64,000 nt of DNA. Source: Galaxea fascicularis (taxonomy: Eukaryota > Cnidaria > Anthozoa > Scleractinia > Euphylliidae). This document shows positions 21,846 to 34,900 of this stretch, piece after piece. The position numbers were made by a program, and so were the translations under genes. Every line of letters begins with the position of its first letter. Positions within the stretch are counted from its first letter, which is position 1. Location of the stretch: the NCBI GenBank assembly GCA_948470475.1, contig OX419338.1, forward strand, positions 15,129,215-15,193,214, read 5' to 3'. Below the pieces are notes generated by a model, which saw only the letters and a program-made list of their open reading frames with translations, had not been told where the DNA came from and did no database searches.

Positions 21846-24800
21846 GTGGGAACAAGACGAACGTCCCAACGCGAGCTGATGATAACTGTGTTTATATTCT
21901 AATTCGCTACCCCGATCAAACGAATATAAAACATTTATCATGTAACAAGCAACCTCAATTGGGGTGTGTCAACACGAGCCGTGTGCGACCCTCTTTATTA
22001 TGCCTTCATCAACAGAATGGATGGAAATAATACAACAAACAGAATGAAAACTCGGAAATGCACAAAATTACAGCAAGAAAAACAACCCAACAAAATGATC
22101 TAAACTATGCTCGTATAACAATCATTCAGTAAACATACAAAACGTGCTAAACCTTTCGTGTAGCAGTATGCAAAAAACTACGTGTAAAAGAAACCCCTGA
22201 TCACTGGGTATTTAATTTTGAGGGCGTAGGGACGGTCGTAAGACGCGAATGAATATAAATGAGAGCAACTCAAATATATATAGCCTACCGCTAATGAAGC
22301 AACAGAACAGCATACCATGTAACACCCCAAAGAAAAGGTTACGTAACCCATGATAAATACATTTGTTATGATGTGCACGGAAAGGCTGTAAACCCGACTT
22401 CACTACAGAGTAAAGATGGGTCACCAAGGTATTTACAGCACATACTTGCATCGAGAGACCTGCCGTTCACATGTACTTTTGCAAATTTTACTCAATCACG
22501 GGTTTTAAAGCATCACACCGGCATCACGAAACCCCGTTCAAACCCCATTGAGGTCCAGACGCAAACGCAAATTGTGTTAATTGCTTCCATAGCTGCGAGG
22601 TTCATTCTTCAGTTCATTTCCACAGTGATGTATGATTTATTTCATATACATCATTTAGTTAGACGCAATTGTCTGTTTTCACTCAGGTGCCCAACAGGAC
22701 ATCAAACTGCGATTTAAAAAAAACCCCCAAATGTTTGTAGTGGCCTCGCCACTCACTAGCTTCCGATCTAGAAGGAGGGAAGAGTGATTATGTTAGCATT
22801 TTTTTCTACTTCCGAAGTAATTGATGTTCCTAATTAAAATATTATTTTATGGTAGCATCAACGGTTCTTTGCAATGTGTTTTAAGCGTTTCTTACAATAG
22901 ACCAGAATCATAAACGTTTTTGTTCGATTTATTTAACACTCAAAATGAATTGAAGAATAAAATTGTACGAAAAACTGCTTATGCTTTTCTTCTGTGCTTA
23001 TTTCTCTCGCTATCAGTTTGAACTCAATGCAACTTTCGCTTTGGTTCATAACAGGTTTAAAGTGCGTGGTTCATATGGCCGCAAGTATGGCTATAACCCG
23101 TGCAGGTCGTTCGCCATCGGACCGGCAGGAAGCAGTGACTGTTATGCTGATGTGGCGGTAAGTTGTGACGAAAACTTAATAGAATCTACGTAGGGAGTGT
23201 CTGCACTCAGGTTTGTTGATGGGAGGCACGATCTCGTTAGGCGGCATTTGGTTTTACCATTGCCCTCCACGCAATGCAATAACAACTAGCTTAGAATTGT
23301 TTCACAAACTTTAACGTAAATTATAACTTCGTTCAGACGTAGTCCACAATCACTGCATTAGAACTGGTATTTCGGTATCGAATTCCTAACGAAGTATGGG
23401 AAGCTACATGTTAATTAGAGGGGTAAAGGTATTCTTTTTTTTCTGTAAAGCACTGCACGGTCAATCTATAATTCAGTTTATAAGGCTTTAACATTTCACG
23501 GCATTTCAGTGCATCCCGAGAAAACAAAATTCAGAATCGTGAATTCAAGCCTCTCTCTCGTGCCCAACTATTGTTAAGTCCAAGGTAAGATCTTTCTCTG
23601 CCGGGTGTGATTGAAAGCACTATTGCTTCGTGATCATTTGCATACGATACAATACAATACAATATAATACAATACAGTTTATTAACGTGAGATTTACACT
23701 TAGCTAAAGAGCTATTTCCCAGGTAAGCTTACAAATGATTATGATACATATAACTAAAAACACTGATTGAAATACATATTCTAAAAGGCGTTTAAGGTGG
23801 TTCGAAATAGCTCTCATTTTCCTGGATCAAGTTCTACAAATTGTTTTCTAAATTACGTTTGGTTCATCGTATCACCATGAAATTTGGCACAGACATAAAA
23901 ATTCATTACATGACATTTATTTCAGAAAACCTGTTACCTTAGCAACTATATGACGCATTCAGTTGAGCCCCTAAAATCGAAATCTTTTATCTTATTTAAT
24001 TAAAAAACAGGTCAGTGAAATCTTCTCAAACTTCTATGTTATATGTTACCAGGAATGATCTTCAAAATATTTCAGTTTGAAAATATTCTGTAGGGCAGAT
24101 TAAGAATAAAACAACTTTTTGATTATTGCTTTCCTAATTTTTTTCCTACCTACAGAATTTTTTCGGATTATAAGTCGGAGTCGTCGGATTTAAGTCGGAT
24201 TATATACGCAATCAATTTATCTTAGTTGTTACCGAAAAAATGAAAAAAATCTAACGAGCAAAAGCGGAAATATAAGCGACTAAAGTTCAAAATTTTCGAG
24301 TCGACAAGATTAGCACTTGAGCATGAGCGACACACGCGTGCTCTTGCTTTTTATAGATATGGTGTGTGATGTTTACGCGCGCGCTCGCGCTCGGCTAAAA
24401 ACCCTTTGGAGCCTCCTTAAAATATAAAATCCTACAGATACAACAATGATGTAAATAGCGAGATAACATCTAAAATATTATATAAAATTCTAAAAAAAGT
24501 ATTTGAGTATTACAGGCCGGAGAGATCGAGTTTACTAATTTTAGTTTTGAAGGACCTGTCGTCGGTGACTGTTCTCAGATTGTCGGGTAGCAAGTTCCAC
24601 AATTTTGCTGCTATAGCCAGGAGCGTAGTCCGTATGTGGTGCCATTTACTTTCGGTAAAGTTAAGATATCAATTCCTCTGAGATTGTAGGTCGACTTCCT
24701 TAAATTAATCAAATCTGAAAAGCTTACAGGGACTTCGTTTAAATCCGATGACTGGTATTTACTATTCTAAAAACGGTAAGTAAAATTTTTGATAGTTGAC

Positions 24801-25855
24801 TTTGGTTTGCTAGAGTTGTTTGCCCGCTTTTACTAAATAAGGTCTGGTATGAAGAGCTGTGATCACGCCAGACAAATCGGAGAAATCGCTCGTTTAGTTT
24901 CTCAAGTTTTTCTGTCACTCGCTTACTGCAAAAATGCCAAGACTCTAAGCAGTAATTGAAGTGCGACACAATAAACGCTTGATAGAGTCTTTTACGGGTG
25001 TCGAAAGGAAACATCTTCTTCATCCTATTTAGTACAGCAATATGTTGGCTTACTTTGCGGTATATTTTGGCGATATGGCTTTCACACTTTAACTTGTTGT
25101 CAACTGATACACCCAATAAATCAATTTGTTCTTCTACTGCAATGCTTGTGTTCTCACACAAAAACACAGGAACTTCTGTAGTCGTCCCCAAAACCATCGC
25201 CTTGTATTTGTCGTGGTTTCTTCTCGTCTTACTACCCTCGAACCATCTGTCTATTCTGCTAAGATTTTCGTTAATGGCCTCTTCTACTTCCGGAATATTG
25301 TCACCAACATAAAAACTTTGCGTGTCATCAGCGCTGGTAGACAGAGCAGTGTGCTTAATTACACAGTGCAGATCGTTCATAAAGACATTAAACCAAAGCA
25401 GACCGAGAATGGACCCCTGCGGAATTCCTTTAGAGATAAGTTGCCATGAAGAGAAAGTGTCCCCGAGTTTCACGCGATGTTGTCGATCCCATAGGTAATT
25501 TTTTGTCATCAGCTCCGTATTTTCGCAGTTTGAGGACAATCAGGTCATGAGGAAGTGTGTCAAAAGCTTTTGACAGGTCCATAGATACCAACCAGATTAA
25601 CTTATGATTGTCTAACTCTTTTCTCCATTGTTCTGCCGGGCCCAAAAGTGCATAAGCTGTCTTATACGCCATTCACACCAACTAAACATGTTTAATTAAA
25701 CCAGGTTTAGAAAAATGAAAACTATCAAAGAAAAACTGGAACTCAGGCTTTTATGCAGGATTTAGATGAACTTAAACATGTTCTTTAATTTGTGCTGAAT
25801 TTGAAGTAAAAAAACATCAGTAAGCAGCTTTTATAAAGAAAACAATTTTAAACCG

Positions 25856-25900
<45 letters not shown>

Positions 25901-28900
25901 CGGGGCATTATTCTAATTGTAACGTGACATTTCACAAAACGCGCAAGGAACGTAGAGGTCACGACGGCACGAACTGGGTTCAATGGGTTTGCTATGATGC
26001 ATCCAGCCGTTTTTCAGGGATTTTTCATGGATGACTTCTTCTTGTAGATTTGTATGTGGACTACAGAAGGGGCCAAAGTGTATCAAAACATTGGTCGACA
26101 GAGCACAGCAAGATGTGGTTATGACAAAGATTACAGAACTTTGCGCCTGGAATACAGGAACGATGAGTATGTGCTTAAGCTACGGCGTGGCTGTGTACCG
26201 CGTACCAAGTGCGACATTTTCTTCTGGATAGTTTGAAAAGTTGTGGTTTGTTCTTTCGAAAATTTTAGTTGTTGCGACATTTCACTTTTTATCTTTTCAA
26301 TTCGCTTGACTTTCTTCACAAAATTTTAAGTATCCAGCTATTGTAGGAAGAGGACTTCATTCTGCAGCCTGTAAAACTAAAACTCTTCTCAGTGGTGAGT
26401 AGTATATGGAATGGGGGTACGAGCGCATTTTTTCAAAATGAGCTCGCACAACCCCATTCCATCCCTATGGTTACCATTAATTGATTATAATTATTAAATA
26501 ATTTCATCAAAATGATTTCTTCAAATGTTATGGCGGGTGAGTGAGCATAGCGAACGAGCTTAGGGCTGGCGATGATATTAATCTTACAAAGCGAAGCGTG
26601 CATTATTCAGATCAAGACAGGGCAGCCATTTCGATATTTACACATAATTATTAAACGATATGCTTTCAAAAAATATAAAAATGCTTAAAAATAAAATATA
26701 TAGTTATATTATAAGAATGAGTTGTAATAAGATAATCCATGATGAAATATGAAGTGAATATGTTATTTGTCCATTTTGTTTGAAAAGGATAAGTGATAGA
26801 ACTGTAAGAAATATCTCAAGTTGTAATGAACAAGAGATTATAAATAAGAATGATATGAATGTTTGTAAAAATTGCGGAGTTATACAATATTATAATTATC
26901 ATAAGGATTACATTAATTTTAATGAGAATAAATATAAAATAAAGAAAAAAATCAGTTATATCAGAAAATATAATCTAAATAATATTCTCATTGATATTTG
27001 CAAGAAGAATAATATACAGCTTAAAAATTCAGACAAATTTAAAATATTTGAAACAGTTAATGAAATCAGTAAAGTTATTCCAATATTAAATCACAATCGA
27101 AAAAGAATAATTTCAATTAAATATAGTGTTGAAACAAATATTTGATATATTGAAAATTGATTATAAAAATATAGAAATCACAAAAAGTGCAATGACATTA
27201 AAATTTTATGATGATTATTGGAATGATCTTTAAAGGCTGATTAATTTGTAAACTTTTTATCGTATTCATTTAGTAATTTAATTGTTATCGGGCTATTGTC
27301 TGTGACATAGATAGATAGATAGATAGATAGATAGTTTATTCACCTTAAAAACTTGCAGCCAAAAGCTGAATTGCGGTAAGGCTTACAAATACAAAATTTA
27401 CAACTGCGCTTAAGTACAAACTAATTATAGGACTTATACTACATAAAAAATTATTAAAGAATCACACATTAAAAGCATGCGTCAAATTCCTATATACAGT
27501 AAGAAACAAATTTATATCTAGTTCTCAGCTACTATGAACAAAACTTAAAAGAAAACTATTCTTGCATCTTTCAGTCTTACATTTCGGACGAATAAATGTT
27601 CTTTTTTCTCTCAGATAGTAGCTTGGTTGGTATCTACTTGGAAGTAGTTTGTGAAGACTGTGAGATTGATTTGCACATATTTCATCGAACAACTTTGCTG
27701 CAATTGACTCTCTTCTATCATACAGTGTTGGAAGTCCAGACAGCTCTAGAGCCTTAGCATACGATAGTTCGGGGTAAATAATCTTCATAGCGCGTTTTTG
27801 AAGTCTTTCTAGGTCTTCGCTCAGATAACTTGGTAGAGCGCGATGAAAAACTGGGCTGCCGTACTCCAGAATAGAGCGAATACATGTAATGTAAAATAGA
27901 AGAAGCTCTCTTGTGGCTACATGCGATATTTTAAGCTGTCTAAGAAAATATAATCTTGTTGAAGCTTTCCTAACTAGCTCTGACACATGGACATTCCATT
28001 TTAAATCACTGCTTATATTGAGTCCTAATAATTTCACACTGTTCACAGTCTCTAGGGTCTGACGGTTCACCCAAATAGGGTCAAACTCTGGTTCGTTTTT
28101 TGCAAAGCTAATCCTAAGCTCTTTGCATTTTCTTTCGTTTAACTGAAAACCGTCATTCCTTGCTTGAATAGCAAGATCGTCTACCATTTGCTGAATACAG
28201 CTCTTTTGCCCTTTAGTTATTACCTCAGAGATTGTGGTATCATCCACATATTTCCACATCTCTGCCTCTCCTGCTTTCAAATCATTAATCATTATTAAGA
28301 ATAACCACGGCCCAAGCTTTGTCCCCTGTGGAACACCGGCCGGAATGTAACGCCATTCGGAGAAACAGTCTTGGGCAAGTTTAACTCTCTGTCTCCTATC
28401 CGATAAAAAGTCAACAATCCAGCATAATATGGGGTTCGGAATATCGTAATCTGAAAGTTTGCGCACTAAGATATTATGGTCAATAAGATCGAACGCCTTA
28501 CGGAAATCAAATAAAACCGCTCTAATCGCGGCCGAGTTCCCATCAGAGTTGACGTGCCAGTTATGGATCATGCTGACAAGGGCGTGCGTAGTGCATGATT
28601 TAGGTATTGCCCCATATTGCCTTTTGTCGATTTTTTTAAGCACGGCGGGCATCACAAAGTCATGAACAACATAATCTTCTGCAAACTTTGAAAGAATAGG
28701 CGTGAGGGAGATAGGGCGAAGGTGCTTGTTGACGTCTTGGATAGGTCTTTGTTTGGGGACAGGGACAATATCTGCCTCTTTCCAAGATAAGGGCAACCGG
28801 CCTTCGCGAAAGGAAGAATTCATGATATCCATGATGGGTGGCGCCAAAAGATCTGCATTCTCCTTTAGAAGCCATCCGGGAATACCGTCCGGTCCTTGTG

Positions 28901-31900
28901 CCTTGGCTGGATTAATAGAGCATAACTTTCTAAAAATAGAAAACTCTGATAGCGGTGGAAAATCATCATTCATTGATCTGCTCGAAGACACAAAGGCGTC
29001 CCCTCTAAGAAAGTTGTGTTAATGTGGTTTGCAAGATCATCTGCTGATAGACCACGAGCACCTTCTAAGTGATGAACGGACTTTAAAATATTATCAGGTG
29101 ACCCAGAGGGCCCTTCCATTCCACTGAGTCTCTTGATTTCGCCCCACCACTTAGCTGGGGAACACCCCTTTAGGTGTTGCACTTTACATTCGTAGTACTT
29201 CGCGCGGCATCTTTTGCGTTCTCGGTTAACAAGGTTTCTCAGGTGGTTAAACTCCGCTCGGTCTCCTCGGCCTAGGGCCTTTTGTCGCTTTCGAATCAAG
29301 TTCTTAAGAGTGGAATTTATCCAAGGTGGTTCTGTTCGATGAACAATTTTAGGCTTCATCGGCAAAACGAAATCAAGGCCAGTTTTGATGATCTTTTGTA
29401 ACATCGACACCTTTTCTTCGCAAGTTGTCATAGCTCTGATCACCGCAGTAACATCGACTTCATTGAGATACGTTCGCATTGCAAGACGATTACTTGGTCG
29501 TAGGTCCCTTGAAATAACAGTTTGTATTGATTGCGATGTCTTAGCCCTTTGCTTTGGCTGTACTTCAACTGAGCTATGATCTGAAAGACCAAAAGCGGGG
29601 CGTTCAACCAGAGTGTCGTAGTAATCATAGTTATCGATATTATTATTCATCATCGTATGAAGTGAAGAGGGATTATATTCTCCACTTCCTGCCATATCTT
29701 TTATTCTTAGTAAAAGGTGTTGGTAACTCTGGTATGCATATGTACAAAGATGTATTTTCAAATCAACGTCTTTATGTTTCATATACGCTTGAATTAATAA
29801 TGCACCAGTACTGACTGCCACAAGAGCAGCACCTCCAGTAACAATTGATGATACTATTCCTCCCGATGCAAATAGAATAGACATGGAATTACCAAACAAT
29901 CTCCACCGTTTAAATTTTTTGTTGCTTTGTTGAAAGCCCAGCATTTGCGATGATACACGTAGTAATATGTTTTAAGTTCTTTTACTTGTTCTTGTGTTAA
30001 CTTATCAGAAAAATGATTCCAATCAAATATTTTACTTTTAGGTATATTAGTCATATATATTAGTTTAGATTATCAATTTTCTATGAACGCAATACAATAT
30101 ACCTGATATTTGTCAACATAGCGGATTGCTTTTCATAAAGGTATTTGTTTTATGCTCAGGGATAGAATACAAATACCCTCTATCAAGCGAATGATTATAA
30201 AAGAATCGTACGTCCAAATGCATCATGTAATATACTATGAGTATGAAATACTTGGAATCTTCCAAGAGTTGATTCAAGAGGCCATGTTAACCATCCACTA
30301 TCAGGTCCAATAAGACCAATGTCATAGTTGTTCATTTCAAGTATTTCATCAATTGTCAACAGTTCATTAAAATGTTTATGATACAAGTATTGATATACCA
30401 AAGCAGATTTTAAGGCGACATTATCGATATTTTGGTGTTTATCTTTTGTTTCAAGAAAGAATCTTTCAATATACTTTTTTATATCCTTTATCATATAATA
30501 TATCATTGTATTATTTAACCAGTTTCAACATATGTTATTGTGACGAGTATATTCTCAGTTGAATTGGATAAAAACTGTAAATTAAGTGGAGCAGGACCGA
30601 AATTTCCGTTAATGGTATCAGTCATTGTTTTTGCACCATTATTTAATGTTCTTGTTCTACTATAGTTATTACCTGAAAGAAGTTTATAAATGATTGAATT
30701 GTAAGAGTCTTTTTCATCCTTTTTATAAAATATGATTTTTTTAATATTAATATTTTTTGTGAAAATAGATTGTTGAATTATTTCCAAATATGACATTTTT
30801 TCACCTTTTTCAATTAAACCTCTTACTTTTTCTTTTTTATTGAGATAACTTTGTAATGCGATGGTTCCATTTTGTCCATTTAGATTAGGAATTTGAAGTG
30901 TTGCATTTCCTGATTGTTGATTCGGTTTTATATAAACTATATTATTTGAATATCTGAGTTTTACACGATCACAATAGATGGTACCCAAATTATCGTAAAA
31001 ACGAATTTTACCATTAGTTATATTATTGGCATTTGATCCATACAGTTTATTCAAATCAGCTGCTGATATCAGGCTATTTATATTGTCAATAGATATAGAA
31101 CCGCGTTTAAAATTAATACTTCCTTGGATATCCAATGCTCCTATTTCAATATAATCAGTTATTTGGTTCATATTGACTACATGACTACCAGATGTTCCTT
31201 CTGCAACATTGATTACTTTTTTTATTCATATTGAGATTATCAGTCATAGCTATAGAACCATCCTTTTTTAAATATGGAGATAGATCAACAGAGCCTCTTA
31301 TACCGGTATTAGTGATTGAAGATGCTGAATATAGATTATTGGTGTTATCGTTTAAAATTCCCATATAGTATTATATTATATTAATCAGTTTTTGAAAATA
31401 AAAAATTTATGTAACATGTTGCTTTTTCTCCAAACTGTTCAACATTAATACTGAAATAATAAACACCACTGTTTAAATTTTTACTTGTATTGATTTTTGT
31501 AAGAGTATATGGTGCCATTTCATTTCGATATTCGTCATTAGTGGTATTTCTACGACCACGACCTGTTTGTTGTTGCGTACGTATGATGATGTCATTATCA
31601 GTTTTATTACCTTCATAATAAACTGAAATTGTTTTCAATTGTGCATTAAATGGTAATAAAAACTTATTTTGAAGTGTGTCTAAATTTAATAAATAATATT
31701 CATTGGATGCAATACTTCCAGAATATTCTGCATTTAACATGATTGGTAAGCCGATGATATTATTATGATTGAAATCTATTGGTTGATAAAAATTTAGTTT
31801 ATCATTTTCGAAATCCATGTATTTTTTATTACCCCTATAAATACCACTTCAAATATATAAATCTTCATCACAATAAATTCGATCTGCTACTTTGAATTTA

Positions 31901-34900
31901 TTATATATATTTGTAGGTTGGTTGAATGTGATCTCATTATGTTCAGTGTTATAATTAACGAGATTTTTTGAATGGCTGACTATTGATTTGTCTCTTATAT
32001 CAATGTCATTGAAACAATTGATTTTATCAGTGACAGAACATTTTTGTTCTGCGAGTAATCCTTGTCTGAAAATAACATTTCCTTCTGCATCACCCAACAT
32101 TAGAACTTTATTTGAATAAGAATCGTATATGTTGTGATCATTCAAATCAATATCAACATTCATTGTCATTCTATCATTTTTTGTTTCATAAAGTGTGATA
32201 TCATAAACTGATGAATCAACATTATTCAGGTAACTATGAACTCCATAAGCCACTAAATGTAGTGGTAATAGATTTGGTGTTGGAGGAGTGACACTGTCAA
32301 TATGGGTTGTATAGTATAGAAAGTGACTTGCTGCTGTTAATTTTTTGAATTGAACAATTGTTTTACTGTAATAATACTCTGTGCTCCCTATATTATAATG
32401 AAATCTGGTAGTATGGTTGTATGGTATAGAAATACCAGTTCCTATGATGGTTATCTGAGCCTTATTCCACAATGTTTCATCTGTGAAAAACTGCTCAATA
32501 CAAACAGTATGATTCTTATCACTTGCAATATCTAATTGAATCCCCATCCTGTATCGATAGAAATTCGATCCATCGTTGGTGACTCTAAAGTATAGAACTT
32601 TTTCGTTAGAATGAAAACTCCAACTCAAATTGTCAATCTTGTCTGAAATCCAACCATATTCAGTTGATATTTCATTTATATCATCCATGATGTATTTGAA
32701 TGTGTTGGTTAGAGAATGTGAAGGTGCACCTTTTGTTTATCATCGACACATTTTTTATTCACAACTGATGTTTCATCATGAACGCTATCAGGAACATTTA
32801 TTATATTTGTTGTCTTTTGTAAATCCTAATTCGCTGATAGATAATTGCTTCCATCGAGTTTCAAAAAATTATTGTTTACATAGTTTCTATGTACAGCTGA
32901 ATAACCAAACCTTGGGTTATTTGGTATCATTTTGATTCATACTGAGAGGTCCAAGAATTACATCACCAGCTTGTTTGTTGAGAAAATTATTGTCAACATA
33001 AATTTTATTAGCAGCACTGCTATTGAACTGAGGAGTACCTAGATTATGAATCTGACGTTTATTGTTATCTAAATCAGAATTAAATTGTATTGGATTTTGC
33101 ATTATACCACCAGTTTTTTTTTTGAAAGAAAGATGTTATTAATGTATTTGAGATTTTCAATGTCACTACCAGAATGTGAGGCTTGAATGAAATCAGGTAC
33201 TTTTATCCTACTATTGAATATTTGTCTTGAATTGGTCGTTAAATCAGCTTTTGTATTAATTTGTGTGTCAACAGAGTCTTTTCGTGTGAGACGAGAATTT
33301 TGAGTTGATTGTTTATTACAAATGATTTGTTCTTGAAATGTTTGAGTATCTCGTATTATATGATTCAGGCTTGTGAACATTAAAGTGCGGTCAGATCCGC
33401 CTACATTTGTTTGATTTGATGTTTGTTGGTTTGGTTTGAGTACAATAAATTTATTACCAAATGCACTTTGTCACAATACAAATAACCATCATTGCTGTAA
33501 ATCGGAATTTTACCACCTGATATATTATTAGAATTAGATCCAAATAGTTTATTTAAATCAGCAGCTGATATATTACTGTTTGTTCCATCAATGGAGATAG
33601 CACCACGTCTAAGATTTATGGTTCCTTGTATATCCAAATCACCGTTTCTGATATATTGTTCCATTGATCGAACATTTACAGCTTCTTGTGGTCTGAAAGG
33701 ATTAGAGCTGGAAGATGAAATACCTCCTAAATTGACAATTCTATTGTTTTCCATATCAAGCTCCTGGTAATTATTTGCTATTTTTACGTTTCTAATATGT
33801 TTCATATTCATGTCTAAATCACTTTGAGCTGTTAAACTTAATTTTTCAGCTAACCCAGTATCTAATTGGTGTTTGTTTATAGCATCTCCATTTTCAGTAA
33901 CTTCAGCTAACTTAGTCAGTTTTTTATTATCAATATCAAAATTACCACCAGGAGTTAATTTATAACCAATACCAGGAGCTCCTCTTGCTCCTGGAGTAGC
34001 ACTATGATTTGCAGTATGTGGATTATGAACATTATCGTTGAATATTCCCATACACTATTAAATTATATATTTCCATAAAAATTCCTTTTGACCATTTTCT
34101 TTGGTTTGTCAACGTATGGAAATGAATATGGTTTTTTAGTTGCTTTATCTTATTGATCTTTTGTAACATTCAATTCTCTTGAAATCAAATTTCTCTCATT
34201 ATTGCTTGGAAACTCATAAACAGCATAATGGCTGCAATTCAATCTTATGTCTTTTGGTGTTTTATAAAAGCTCTGACTGAGGTATATCACCGAGCAGTTT
34301 CTATGCCTACCCTGAATAAAATAATCAATTAATGGTTTCTGATTTTTATCTCAAATGAAATCGTCAAATATTACTATTTTTTGAGAATCACTATCCAGAC
34401 TATCAACGGGTTTTATTTCATCGTTATTGTAATGTATAATATCATAACCAACCTGTCTACTGATATCGTCCATTGTTTCGATCATGTGTTTGTATTTCTC
34501 TTGTTCAAGATTTTTACCGTATAGATGAACCTGATCAAAATAAACTAATGGTTTCATAAGCATGTGATAGAGAAGGTTAGTTTTTCCTGATCCCGAATTT
34601 CCACATATTAGCATCCTGAATGGTTTATCAGGCATATAACGATATAGTTGTGTGAAATTAGTATTTTCATCTTCATTAAAATCGTAATTTGGTATTTCCA
34701 TATATATATATTTTAGATAAATAAAGATAAGTTTAGATAAGTTTATATAACTATTATATATAACCATCCATATGTGCAATAACGTTTAATTGACCAAATA
34801 ATTTAGGTAAATACATGTTAAGATTACCATATCCTCCTGTTTGCATATTTATTTTATAAGCATTTCGTTTTTTTCTGTGTATATATACCTTGACCAATAT

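Larger units (their letters stand above)
27304..29622 (-). mobile_element. CR1-like non-LTR retrotransposon inserted in the Polinton, 5' truncated
   Basis: The element begins inside the endonuclease (FGLSDHSSVEV near 29575), continues through a linker, and carries an RT ORF at 27525-28991 with RPISLTPILSKFAED, FDFRKAFDLIDHNI, GVPQGTKLGPWLF and YVDDTTI. It ends in a TAAGGTGAATAAAC region and an (ATAG)7 array at 27307-27334 on the plus strand, a usual 3' tail. A frameshift near 28980 separates the linker from the RT. It splits the SLATT-like gene and is younger than the Polinton insertion. Confidence 0.88.

Noticed and set aside
22963..23193. 76-aa ORF as a stand-alone gene
   Set aside because: It is exon 3 of the MRH gene with intron sequence at both ends.
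28970..29944. 324-aa ORF as a single protein
   Set aside because: It is a chimera: the first third is Polinton two-TM gene, the rest is the endonuclease/linker of the inserted CR1-like element.
31849..32688. 279-aa ORF as a separate gene
   Set aside because: It shares a frame with 31381-31818 across one TGA and continues the fibre gene upstream, so it is a fragment.
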